From Schleiferiaceae bacterium (GTDB taxonomy: Bacteria; Bacteroidota; Bacteroidia; Flavobacteriales; Schleiferiaceae), in NCBI GenBank assembly GCA_025210575.1, contig JAOARK010000156.1, positions 1 to 7,398 of the forward strand: a stretch of DNA of 7,398 nt. The letters run 5' to 3'. The stretch's first letter is position 1; each line of letters opens with the position of its first letter. Positions 1 through 6,565 of the stretch are shown one piece after another. A model generated the notes under the pieces. It ran no database searches. It had not been told where the DNA came from and saw only the letters and a list, made by a program, of their open reading frames with translations. The position numbers were made by a program, and so were the translations under genes.

Positions 1-1
1 A

Positions 2-1450
2 AAAGACGAGTTATGGGTGGGTACAGATGACGGAAGGTTGCATCTTTCTATAAATGGGGGAGAAGAGTGGAAAGAGTTAACCAAGGGTTTAAAGGATATG
101 CCCGAAGGAGCGTGGATTCCATTTATACATGTAAGCGAGCACAACGAAGGTGAAGCATGGGTTGTTGTGAACGATTACAGAAGAAACAATTGGAAACCCT
201 ATCTCTATTACACCAATAACTATGGAAAGTCATTTAAGAATATTGCTTCTGCTGATAGTATTAAAAGCTTTTGTTTAAGTATTATTCAGGATCCTGTTGA
301 AGAAAACTTGCTTTTCCTGGGTGCGGATGATGGATTGTATTACAGTCTGAACAAAGGGGAAACTTGGCAAAAATGGGCAAAGGATTTTCCTTCTGTTCAG
401 GTAAACGACTTAAAAATTCAAAAAAGAGAAAAAGACCTTGTCGTTGGAACTTTTGGGCGAGCAGCTTGGGTATTAGATGATATAGAGCCTTTGCGACAAT
501 TGGCCAATGAAGAGGAAAATCTTGAGAGCAAGTATTTAACTGTGTTTAGTCCGCCAACAGGTGTTATTGCAAATTATAAAAGCGCTCCACGTACTCGCTT
601 TGCAGCGGATGCAATCTATAAGGGTGCCAATAGAGGAAGTCGCGGAAGGATTAGATATTGGGTAAATATTCCGGAGGGAGATTCGAGCTTAAAGAAAATC
701 AAGAAGGTCCAGTTCACTATTCATAATGATCAAGGAGAACAAATTAGAAGCTTCAAAAGAGAATATCATAAAGGATTAAATCAGAGCTATTGGAATCTTG
801 ATGAAAAAGGAACTAGAGTACCTAGTAGAGATGTTAGAACCAAGAAACAATTAGAACGAGAACCAGGAGGTACTGAAGTTTTACCGGGATCTTATAAAGT
901 TGTGGTTAAACTTGGAGAGCACAAAGACTCCACAATCATGGATGTGATTTTTGATCCGCGAGTTGAGGTTTCTTTGATTGAGTTGCAGCAGAGAGCTGAA
1001 TTTGCGAAGTTGGTGCAAGTACAATCTGCGTTGATGGATTCCGCGACTATTGAGTTGAACAAAGTCGAGGCGAACATCTCTGTATTAAAAAAATTAAATA
1101 CAGAAAATACGGATAGTATTAGTAAACAAACTCAAAAAAGGCTTGGAAGTCTTCAAGATAGTGTAAACGTGCTCAAGGTTATGGTTTTTGGTAAAAAGGA
1201 TGTTAAAGGCTATTTCGACCAACCAGATACTTGGACTTACCTGTTTTGGCAATTGCGATGGGGCTTAGGGTATCATGCTCCTTTACAAAATAAACAACTG
1301 CTGTTGAAAGAATTGCAAGAGCGCACACGAGAACAAATTGTTAAAATCAATAAATTTATTGCAGAAGACTGGGGAGAATTTGAGAAGTACTTAGAAGATA
1401 ATCCAGTTGAATTGACAAAAGAAATAAGAACAATACAACTCGATAGATAG
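2..1450 (+). CDS. BNR/sortilin-like beta-propeller protein, C-terminal part (5' truncated)
   Basis: The frame is open to the left window edge: codons before the GTG at 17 read KDELW and run directly into the repeat that follows. The true start therefore lies outside, and the GTG is internal. Three Asp-box/BNR-like repeats are visible: SINGGEEW (47-70), TNNYGKSF (212-235) and SLNKGETW (344-367). These are typical of WD40/YVTN/BNR propellers such as the sortilin/VPS10-like proteins of Bacteroidota. A beta-rich segment at about 700-962 resembles the FlgD-like Ig fold (YWNLDEKGTRVPSR, then PGSYKVVVKL, ending IFDPR). The last 160 residues or so are mostly charged helix, possibly coiled coil, with a W-rich stretch near 1230-1265. 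No T9SS sorting domain is present at the C-terminus. It is probably exported, but the N-terminus is not visible. The substrate or partner is unknown; a glycosidase or peptidase-linked role cannot be told apart. The next gene begins 1 nt after its TAG. Confidence 0.8.
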   Translation, partial: KDELWVGTDDGRLHLSINGGEEWKELTKGLKDMPEGAWIPFIHVSEHNEGEAWVVVNDYRRNNWKPYLYYTNNYGKSFKNIASADSIKSFCLSIIQDPVEENLLFLGADDGLYYSLNKGETWQKWAKDFPSVQVNDLKIQKREKDLVVGTFGRAAWVLDDIEPLRQLANEEENLESKYLTVFSPPTGVIANYKSAPRTRFAADAIYKGANRGSRGRIRYWVNIPEGDSSLKKIKKVQFTIHNDQGEQIRSFKREYHKGLNQSYWNLDEKGTRVPSRDVRTKKQLEREPGGTEVLPGSYKVVVKLGEHKDSTIMDVIFDPRVEVSLIELQQRAEFAKLVQVQSALMDSATIELNKVEANISVLKKLNTENTDSISKQTQKRLGSLQDSVNVLKVMVFGKKDVKGYFDQPDTWTYLFWQLRWGLGYHAPLQNKQLLLKELQERTREQIVKINKFIAEDWGEFEKYLEDNPVELTKEIRTIQLDR

Positions 1451-1451
1451 T

Positions 1452-1946
1452 ATGAAAAATGAATTTAAGTGGGCTGTGATTATGAGTGTGGTGCTCTTAG
1501 TATGGCTTACATTACTTAAGTTTTTGGGGTTTCAAGAAGCAGATAAGGCCGATCTCTTTGTTATAGTGGTCAATGCTTATTACCTTTTGTTATTTGGTAT
1601 GTATTTACTGGCCATAAATGAGCGCAGGAGAAAACAAAATGGATACATAACCAGAAGAGATGCATTCTTAACCGGACTTCTCGTTACTTTGTTTTTAGTC
1701 GTTCTTTCGCCATTAAATATGGCCATTTTTTATTATCTGATTAATCCGAACTTCTTTGATGTAATGATCTCTGTATCAATAGAGAATGGGGTTTCAGAAC
1801 AAGTTGCGCAAGGTGATTACAATTTGTATTCATATATTTTTAGCAGTATTGTGATGAATTTAGTTGCTGGGGGTGTTTTTTCTGCTTTAGGTGCCGTACT
1901 ATTGCAAAAAATTCCAAATAAGCAACAGTATGAACCCCTGGCATGA
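1452..1946 (+). CDS. DUF4199-type four-helix membrane protein
   Basis: This is a 164-residue inner-membrane protein of unknown function. Four hydrophobic segments are visible at about residues 7-27, 34-55, 72-97 and 127-152. A basic loop (ERRRKQNGYITRRDAF, 57-72) lies between helices 2 and 3, and a short polar stretch (104-125) between helices 3 and 4. The length, the basic loop followed by an RRDAF-type segment, and the topology fit the DUF4199 family, which is common in Bacteroidota and has no assigned biochemical role. The family name is recalled from pattern and was not searched. The ATG lies 1 nt after the stop of the upstream propeller gene, and its own stop lies 17 nt inside the ppa gene, so the three genes are probably translated from one mRNA with coupling. 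No promoter is visible in the 1-nt gap. Confidence 0.75.
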   Translation: MKNEFKWAVIMSVVLLVWLTLLKFLGFQEADKADLFVIVVNAYYLLLFGMYLLAINERRRKQNGYITRRDAFLTGLLVTLFLVVLSPLNMAIFYYLINPNFFDVMISVSIENGVSEQVAQGDYNLYSYIFSSIVMNLVAGGVFSALGAVLLQKIPNKQQYEPLA

Positions 1947-2457
1947 TGTCAAGATTGGTGAAGACTCGCCAAAAAATGTAAACGCGATTATCGAAATCCC
2001 TCGTGGATCTAGAAATAAGTATGAGTTGGACAAGGATACAGGTTTGTTAAAACTTGATCGTGTGCTTTATTCTTCAATGTATTATCCACACAATTATGGT
2101 TTTATTCCTCAAACTTTAGGAGATGATAATGACCCTTTGGATATTATTGTTCTAAGTTCTTTGGAAGTTGTGCCGATGTGTTTGGTAGAAGCCAAAGTAA
2201 TTGGAGTAATGCTTATGCAAGACCATGGCGATAACGATGAAAAGATCATTGCAGTTTCTCAGAACGATATGAGTGTAAACCACTTTGAAGATATTTCTGA
2301 ATTACCTCGTCACTTTAACCGAGAGCTAAAAAGTTTCTTTGAAGACTATAAGAAGCTAGAAGACAAAACTGTAGTTGTAGAAGATTTCTTAGGTAAAGAA
2401 AAAGCCTTTGAGATTATTGAGCACAGTATTAAGAGCTACAATGAGCAGTTTAAGTAA
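1930..2457 (+). CDS. ppa: Inorganic pyrophosphatase, family I
   Basis: This cytoplasmic enzyme hydrolyses pyrophosphate to two phosphates, pulling biosynthetic reactions such as tRNA charging and nucleic acid synthesis forward. From the ATG at 1930 it is 175 residues, the usual length for bacterial family I enzymes. The signature DNDPLDI (66-72) is intact. By alignment with the E. coli enzyme (offset +1) the active-site residues are present: E22, K30, E32, R44, Y56, D66, D68, D71, D98, D103, K105, Y140 and K141, so it should be active. An in-frame ATG at 1891 would add 13 residues, but these lie within the DUF4199 gene and are not part of the family, so 1930 is preferred (MNPWHDVKIG). The start overlaps the preceding gene by 17 nt, suggesting translational coupling. 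A strong terminator follows 14 nt after the TAA. Confidence 0.96.
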   Translation: MNPWHDVKIGEDSPKNVNAIIEIPRGSRNKYELDKDTGLLKLDRVLYSSMYYPHNYGFIPQTLGDDNDPLDIIVLSSLEVVPMCLVEAKVIGVMLMQDHGDNDEKIIAVSQNDMSVNHFEDISELPRHFNRELKSFFEDYKKLEDKTVVVEDFLGKEKAFEIIEHSIKSYNEQFK

Positions 2458-2471
2458 TAAATAGTGAAAAT

Positions 2472-2500
2472 AAAAAAGGCGGCCAACGGCCGCCTTTTTT
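2472..2500. terminator. Bidirectional intrinsic terminator shared by convergent genes
   Basis: This is a perfect 13-bp inverted repeat: A6 plus GGCGGCC (2472-2484), a 3-nt loop AAC, and GGCCGCC plus T6 (2488-2500). The GC core of seven pairs flanked by A6/T6 makes a Rho-independent terminator in both directions. It begins 14 nt after the ppa stop and ends 3 nt before the stop codon of the minus-strand protease, so one hairpin probably ends both transcripts. Confidence 0.95.
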
Positions 2501-2503
2501 ATT

Positions 2504-4588
2504 TTACTGAATCACCAGTTTTTCAATTTTACTGGATTTAGAATTCTTTATCTCAATTAAGTAAATTCCAGGTGATAAATTTTGCATTTGCTCACTTTGG
2601 AATCTAAAAGTTCCCTGTGTTAATTTTGTTTCAGGCATCAACAGCGCTACTTGTTTTCCGCTCAAGTCATAGGCGTTAATATTATAAGCATCAGATTGTA
2701 GAACATCAAATTCTATATTCACTACGCCATTACTTGGGTTAGGGAATAAGTTGATCTCTCTAAAGCCTCTTTCCTCTTCCTCTATACTAATAGTAGTTAA
2801 GAACTCTACGTTGTCAATGTAAAGGTTGTTTCCTCCTCCAGATGCAACGAATTCAAACTTTACCATAAGCGAAGGAACGTAGCTAATTCCGATCAACGGG
2901 AAATTGCCTTTTCTCCATTCGCCATTATTTGCAGGCTCAAATGATCCTGATTTATCACCTGTGGTGGTTAATAAGGAACCCGCAATATTTCTTTTAATAT
3001 TCCAAGTCTTACCACAATCTGCAGAGATGTAAATTTTTAGTACATCCGCGCTAGTAACTCCTTGACGTTTGGCATAAGCAAAATCAAATGAAAGCGATAC
3101 ATTCTTTGTATTCTCTAAATTAATAGCATTGGTAATCAAGCTTACCGTTCGGGCAGAGTTGATATTAATGTTATTTAGCTTCACACTTTTTGCACTATTG
3201 AACCCGGTTTTATGAGTTGTAAAAAAGTCAATCGTGTCTGCATCTACTTCTACGTGCCAGTTATTGTTGGGTACATTCCAAGCTTCAAAGTCATCAGAGA
3301 ATTGATTGATCCAAATAGGACTGTTAGGTCTAACACTAATGCTGAATTGTTTAGACATTTGACTGGCGCCAGAAGCGTTGCTCACATTTAGTGTAGCATT
3401 ATAAGTTCCAGGTGTATTGTATTGTACCGTTGGGTTCTTAGCATTTGAGGTACTCGGTGTGCCTCCTTGAAACTGCCAATTGTAAGTAGTTGGGTTACCA
3501 AAGAAAGTTTGGTCAGTGAATTGGATAGATTCACCTTCACAAATTTGAGTTTGACTTGCGGTAAACTTGGCTTCAGGTGCACAAGCTAAGGGCTGTCCTT
3601 CAACGATGCCCGTGTTCTGTGGGTTGTTGTTTTGAACTAAATACCCTCTAAGGTTTGCTACACCCAAAGAATTACGCATAATGTTTCTTTGTTGCTGTGT
3701 CAACATATTAGTACAATGATCATCAGCATAATCCATAAAGTTTTCAATCTGATCTGGAAGATCTGGACTATCATTAGAACAGCTATTTCTATTCAAATTA
3801 CATCCGCTACTTGCTGAGGCCACAGGAGGGGTGTCCGTACAGTTATCGCCTCCAAAACAGCCGTTATCAAATGGGTGTCTTAATCCAAGGTAATGACCTA
3901 CTTCATGAGTTAGGGTACGGCCTATTCCTGTAGCTGTACCAATTCTACCCATCATGTCGTGTCTAATCACCACCCCATCTTTAGTATAATGTTGACCAGG
4001 GTTGGGTCTATACGCGTAGCCTAGGATAGTTCCTGTACTTGGACCACCAGGCAGTTGAATATTTCTAACTGTCCAAATATTAAGGTACATTTTATGGTTC
4101 CAATTGCGTAATGGTTTTACATTGTCATGCGCATCAATAGCCAATGAAGTCTGCTTTCTGGTAATACCTTTTGTGCAATTCCCGTTTTCATCTTTACGAG
4201 CGAGTCTAAACTCAATTTCGGTATCAGCAGCTACGCCTTTAAATATGGCACGTGTATCAGTTGTATCTGCATTCTGTCTTCTGAAATCCGTATTTAATAC
4301 ATCAATGGCGTCTAAAATCTGGTCGTCACTTATGTTGTCAGATTGATCAGCATACATTACATGAACCACTACAGGAACCACAATTACATTTTCTGTGGCA
4401 TCGTATTCACCTAATTGAGCAACCTGTTGGGAGAGGTAATCAAAATTCGACAAGTTTTCATCGTCTTGCGAACTGTTATTGCGCATTTGCTGCTCTAATA
4501 TTTCAGTTCCGCACTTTTCGTGATTATGGGATTGGGCGATAAGATGAGCTGAAAACAGACTCACTAAGAAAAAAAAGAATACTCTCAT
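2504..4588 (-). CDS. Secreted M43 (pappalysin/cytophagalysin) zinc metalloprotease with PKD and T9SS sorting domain
   Basis: This 694-residue secreted endopeptidase starts with a Sec signal peptide (MRVFFFFLVSLFSAHLIAQS), followed by the HNHEKCGTE stretch typical of M43 pro-regions. The catalytic domain covers about residues 65-315. It contains the extended zinc motif HEVGHYLGLRH (H228, E229, H232, H238) and the Met-turn MDYADD around M285. The cysteines C244, C250, C263, C270 and C292 fit the disulfide pattern of the ulilysin/cytophagalysin group. A PKD domain follows (about 338-420, with YNWQFQGG and NTPGTYNATLNV), then a jelly-roll-like domain (about 425-598, ISADCGKTW). A type A T9SS C-terminal domain ends the protein (about 612-694, LFPNPSNG, DLSGKQV, LSPGIYLIEI). 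The product is therefore expected to cross the outer membrane by T9SS, with the CTD removed, and to be released or anchored at the surface. All catalytic residues are present. Its substrate cannot be read from sequence. It stands alone between the convergent terminator and the divergent ribosomal operon. Confidence 0.95.
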   Translation of the reverse strand: MRVFFFFLVSLFSAHLIAQSHNHEKCGTEILEQQMRNNSSQDDENLSNFDYLSQQVAQLGEYDATENVIVVPVVVHVMYADQSDNISDDQILDAIDVLNTDFRRQNADTTDTRAIFKGVAADTEIEFRLARKDENGNCTKGITRKQTSLAIDAHDNVKPLRNWNHKMYLNIWTVRNIQLPGGPSTGTILGYAYRPNPGQHYTKDGVVIRHDMMGRIGTATGIGRTLTHEVGHYLGLRHPFDNGCFGGDNCTDTPPVASASSGCNLNRNSCSNDSPDLPDQIENFMDYADDHCTNMLTQQQRNIMRNSLGVANLRGYLVQNNNPQNTGIVEGQPLACAPEAKFTASQTQICEGESIQFTDQTFFGNPTTYNWQFQGGTPSTSNAKNPTVQYNTPGTYNATLNVSNASGASQMSKQFSISVRPNSPIWINQFSDDFEAWNVPNNNWHVEVDADTIDFFTTHKTGFNSAKSVKLNNININSARTVSLITNAINLENTKNVSLSFDFAYAKRQGVTSADVLKIYISADCGKTWNIKRNIAGSLLTTTGDKSGSFEPANNGEWRKGNFPLIGISYVPSLMVKFEFVASGGGNNLYIDNVEFLTTISIEEEERGFREINLFPNPSNGVVNIEFDVLQSDAYNINAYDLSGKQVALLMPETKLTQGTFRFQSEQMQNLSPGIYLIEIKNSKSSKIEKLVIQ

Positions 4589-4669
4589 TTTGTGTTCACA
4601 ATAATTAATAAAACCAAGGCTGGGAGCAGTTTTCAGCGCAATTTTGCACCTTCGTACGGCAGTTTGAGG

Positions 4670-4727
4670 ATGCCAAATATAGGAAAAGATGAAAGATTTA
4701 AACTTTTATGTGTTAGTTATTTGGCAT
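4670..4727. repeat. 10-bp inverted repeat spanning the divergent promoter region (operator-like)
   Basis: ATGCCAAATA (4670-4679) and TATTTGGCAT (4718-4727) are perfect reverse complements separated by 38 nt. The left arm overlaps the candidate -7 box of the protease promoter, and the right arm contains the TTTG of the rplM -33 element. The placement suggests two half-sites for a DNA-binding regulator or a loop acting on both promoters. Part of the likeness may simply reflect the shared TTTG promoter words. Confidence 0.4.
4674..4681 (-). promoter_or_regulatory. Candidate -7 box of the protease promoter
   Basis: Read on the minus strand this is TATATTTG, a full match to the Bacteroidota -7 consensus TAnnTTTG. 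Transcription would start near 4667-4670 and give a leader of about 80 nt before the protease ATG. No TTTG or TTG lies at the expected -33 distance upstream (the region reads GTTTAAATC), so the promoter is only half supported. It overlaps one arm of the 4670-4727 inverted repeat. Confidence 0.45.
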
Positions 4728-4752
4728 TTAAAATTAAAAGATTGTACATTTG
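4720..4752 (+). promoter_or_regulatory. Promoter of the rplM-rpsI-rpsB-tsf operon
   Basis: A -33 element TTTG (4720-4723) and a -7 element TACATTTG (4745-4752) are separated by 21 nt. Both match the Bacteroidota housekeeping sigma consensus (TTTG, about 19-21 nt, TAnnTTTG). The start of transcription is expected around 4756-4760, giving a leader of about 50 nt before the GTG of rplM. It is the best plus-strand promoter match in the intergenic region. Confidence 0.75.
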
Positions 4753-4756
4753 CCGC

Positions 4757-4771
4757 CCCCTTAAAAAGGGG
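4757..4771 (+). promoter_or_regulatory. Small hairpin at the 5' end of the rplM leader
   Basis: CCCCTT (4757-4762) pairs with AAGGGG (4766-4771) across an AAA loop, giving six perfect pairs. It is followed by a T-rich stretch (TTTATTGTTTT). Because the promoter predicts a start at about 4756-4760, the hairpin would form the extreme 5' end of the operon mRNA. Possible roles are protection of the 5' end or binding of a ribosomal protein for feedback control; the T-rich tail is too interrupted for a confident terminator. Confidence 0.45.
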
Positions 4772-4809
4772 TTTATTGTTTTGACTAACTCGCTAAATAT
4801 TATACAGTT

Positions 4810-5265
4810 GTGAATACACTGAGTTACAAAACTATTTCAGCCAATTCTGCTACAGTGCAGAAAGAGTGGTTGGTAGTAGATGCAGAAGGGCAAGCTTTAG
4901 GACGTATGGCGTCTAAAGTTGCTAAATTAATTAGAGGTAAGCATAAAGTAAATTACACTCCTCATGTTGATTGGGGAGATAACGTAATCATCTTAAATGC
5001 TTCAAAAGTTTCTTTGTCTGGCGATAAAATGGCTAGCAAAGAATATGTATGGCATACCGGTTTTCCAGGCGGTCAGAAATCAGCTACAGCTGAAGAGATG
5101 ATGACTAAAAACGCTAGAAAAGTGGTTGAAAAGGCGGTGAAAGGAATGTTACCTAAAAACAGATTAGGAAGCGTGCTTTTCAAAAACCTTTATGTGTATG
5201 AAGGTGCTGAGCACAATCACGAGGCTCAACAACCTAAAGTAATTAACTTAAACGAAATTAAGTAG
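4810..5265 (+). CDS. rplM: 50S ribosomal protein L13 (uL13)
   Basis: This 151-residue protein of the large subunit binds 23S rRNA early in assembly. The start is a GTG at 4810. No ATG lies upstream in frame before the TAA at 4786-4788, and the N-terminus MNTLSYKTISAN agrees with flavobacterial L13 proteins as I recall them. Visible family features are KEWLVVDAEGQALGRMAS (18-35), KLIRGKHKVNYTPHVDWGD (39-57), HTGFPGG (82-88) and the L13 signature around VKGMLPKNRLG (110-120), followed by LYVYEGAEH. There is no Shine-Dalgarno sequence before the GTG, as usual for this phylum. It is the first gene of the operon, about 50 nt from the predicted transcription start, and rpsI begins 2 nt after its stop. 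Confidence 0.97.
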   Translation: MNTLSYKTISANSATVQKEWLVVDAEGQALGRMASKVAKLIRGKHKVNYTPHVDWGDNVIILNASKVSLSGDKMASKEYVWHTGFPGGQKSATAEEMMTKNARKVVEKAVKGMLPKNRLGSVLFKNLYVYEGAEHNHEAQQPKVINLNEIK

Positions 5266-5267
5266 GT

Positions 5268-5654
5268 ATGGCAGTTACTCATGCTATCGGAAGACGTAAA
5301 ACTTCAGTTGCGCGTGTTTACGTACAGGAAGGTAAAGGCAACATTGTTGTGAACAACAAAGACTTTAAAGACTACTTTGATACGGCTATTATGCAGTACA
5401 AAGTGGAGCAGCCTTTTGTTTTAGTAGAGCAAAAAGGAAACTTTGATGTTAAAGTTGTTGTAGATGGTGGTGGTCTTACTGGACAGGCAGAAGCTATTCG
5501 TTTAGGGATCTCAAGAGCATTGTGCGAAATTAATCCTGAGCACAGAACAGCATTGAAACCTGATGGTTTAATGACAAGAGACCCAAGAATGGTTGAACGT
5601 AAGAAATTCGGACAGAAGAAAGCACGTAAGAAATTCCAATTCTCTAAACGTTAA
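5268..5654 (+). CDS. rpsI: 30S ribosomal protein S9 (uS9)
   Basis: This is a 128-residue small-subunit protein of the 30S head. Its basic C-terminal tail (GQKKARKKFQFSKR, 115-128) reaches the P site and ends in the conserved Lys-Arg that contacts tRNA. The N-terminal segment AIGRRKTSVARVYVQEGKG (6-24) and the S9 signature from GGGLTGQAEAI to GISRAL (67-85) are intact. The ATG lies 2 nt after the rplM stop, so the L13-S9 pair is co-translated as in most bacteria. The last codons contain CTAAAC (5644-5649), which can pair with the leader before rpsB. Confidence 0.97.
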   Translation: MAVTHAIGRRKTSVARVYVQEGKGNIVVNNKDFKDYFDTAIMQYKVEQPFVLVEQKGNFDVKVVVDGGGLTGQAEAIRLGISRALCEINPEHRTALKPDGLMTRDPRMVERKKFGQKKARKKFQFSKR

Positions 5655-5681
5655 TATTTATTTCAGTTTAGTATCTAAACT
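5644..5681 (+). promoter_or_regulatory. Candidate leader hairpin before rpsB, with a competing pairing
   Basis: AGTTTAG (5665-5671) and CTAAACT (5675-5681) form a perfect 7-bp stem with a TAT loop. A second copy of CTAAAC (5644-5649), in the final codons of rpsI, could pair with the same GTTTAG (5666-5671) instead. No T-run follows, so it is not a standard terminator. The rest of the 87-nt gap (to 5741) holds no convincing promoter. A role in S2 feedback or in coupling to rpsI is speculative. Confidence 0.35.
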
Positions 5682-5741
5682 CTTGAGACTTCTTAGAATT
5701 ACTGAAGGGTTGATCTGAACAGAAGGTAAACTGACAAGAAA

Positions 5742-6497
5742 ATGGCAAAACAAGTTGAAATAAAAGAACTTCTAGACGCAGGAGTTCACTTTGGTCACTT
5801 GACCAGAAAATGGAATCCAAACATGGCTCCTTATATTTTCATGGAGCGCAATGGAGTTCATATTTTAGACCTTAACAAGTCTAGAGCAAAATTGATTGAA
5901 GCCTCTGAGGCAATGGCAAAAATTGCTTCTCAGGGACGTAAAATATTGTTTGTAGCTACTAAGAAGCAAGCGAAAGATATCGTAGCTGATGCAGCAAAGG
6001 AAATGAACATGCCTTACAATACTGAGCGTTGGCCAGGTGGTATGTTAACAAACTTTGTTACAATTAGAAAAGCCATCAAGAAAATGTCGAATATCGACAA
6101 AATGAAGGTGGATGGTACTTTCAATACGCTATCTAAAAGAGAGCGTTTGCAAGTAGACAGACAAAGACAAAAATTGGAGAAGAACTTAGGTTCTATTGCA
6201 GATATGAGCAGATTGCCAGCTGCAATGTTTATTGTAGACATCAACCGTGAGCACATCGCAGTTGACGAAGCAAGAAAATTGAACATTCCAATTTTCGCAA
6301 TGGTAGATACCAACACTGATCCTACTTTGGTAGACTTCCCAATTCCAGCAAATGATGATGCTTCTAAAGCAGTATCTAAAGTATTGGAAGTGGTAAGTAG
6401 CCATGTAAAAGGAGGACTAGAAGTTAGAAAATCAGAAAGAGAAGCTGCTAAGCAAGAAAAGTTAGCTAAGAAAGCTGCTCAATCTTCTGCCGAATAA
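5742..6497 (+). CDS. rpsB: 30S ribosomal protein S2 (uS2)
   Basis: This 251-residue small-subunit protein is added late, bridging the 30S head and body near the mRNA exit. The N-terminal S2 signature ELLDAGVHFGHLTRKWNPNM (9-28) and the second signature RWPGGMLTNF (96-105) are intact, as is IFAMVDTNTDP. The C-terminus is a Lys/Ala-rich tail (about 230-251) typical of Bacteroidota S2 proteins. The ATG at 5742 gives the standard N-terminus MAKQVEIKELL. An AGAAGG lies 15 nt or more upstream, too far to act as a clear Shine-Dalgarno. It follows rpsI by 87 nt and precedes tsf by 92 nt. Joining the L13-S9 and S2-EF-Ts pairs in one run is usual for this phylum, whereas E. coli has them apart. Confidence 0.97.
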   Translation: MAKQVEIKELLDAGVHFGHLTRKWNPNMAPYIFMERNGVHILDLNKSRAKLIEASEAMAKIASQGRKILFVATKKQAKDIVADAAKEMNMPYNTERWPGGMLTNFVTIRKAIKKMSNIDKMKVDGTFNTLSKRERLQVDRQRQKLEKNLGSIADMSRLPAAMFIVDINREHIAVDEARKLNIPIFAMVDTNTDPTLVDFPIPANDDASKAVSKVLEVVSSHVKGGLEVRKSEREAAKQEKLAKKAAQSSAE

Positions 6498-6524
6498 AAC
6501 AATAATCACACGAGTTAGTATTAT

Positions 6525-6565
6525 AGAGGAGGGGATCAACACATGTTTTTTCCCTTCTTTTTTTT
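6525..6565 (+). terminator. Attenuator-like hairpin with T-run between rpsB and tsf
   Basis: AGAGGAGGGGA (6525-6535) can pair with TCCCTTCTTTT (6551-6561) over 11 positions, three of them G-U, around a 15-nt loop. The 3' arm runs into an uninterrupted T8 (6558-6565). This looks like a moderate intrinsic terminator or attenuator that would lower tsf expression relative to rpsB. The long loop and G-U pairs make it weaker than the hairpin at 2472-2500, and partial read-through is expected since no other tsf promoter is visible. The 5' arm also contains AGGAGG. Confidence 0.45.

Noticed and set aside
17..19. GTG at 17 as the true start of the first gene
   Set aside because: The frame is open upstream to the window edge and the residues before it continue the propeller repeat, so the gene is truncated rather than starting here.
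1897..1904. TACTATTG as a possible -7 box for ppa
   Set aside because: It has one mismatch and no TTG at the proper distance upstream; it lies within coding sequence.
1891..1929. Upstream ATG that would extend the pyrophosphatase by 13 residues
   Set aside because: The extension lies in the DUF4199 coding region and exceeds the family length; the ATG at 1930 gives the standard 175-residue enzyme.
4781..4810. Second promoter-like match TTG-N19-TACAGTTG just before rplM
   Set aside because: It has one mismatch in the -7 box and would start transcription inside rplM, after its GTG; the match at 4720-4752 is better and correctly placed.
4592..4813. Plus-strand 73-codon frame starting with GTG in the protease-rplM intergenic region
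   Set aside because: It covers the promoters and the leader hairpin of both divergent genes, resembles no family I know, and has no visible ribosome entry site; most of it would lie upstream of the mapped-looking rplM promoter.
6014..6404. Two minus-strand frames within rpsB
   Set aside because: Both are fully antisense to a conserved ribosomal protein gene and show no recognisable domain.
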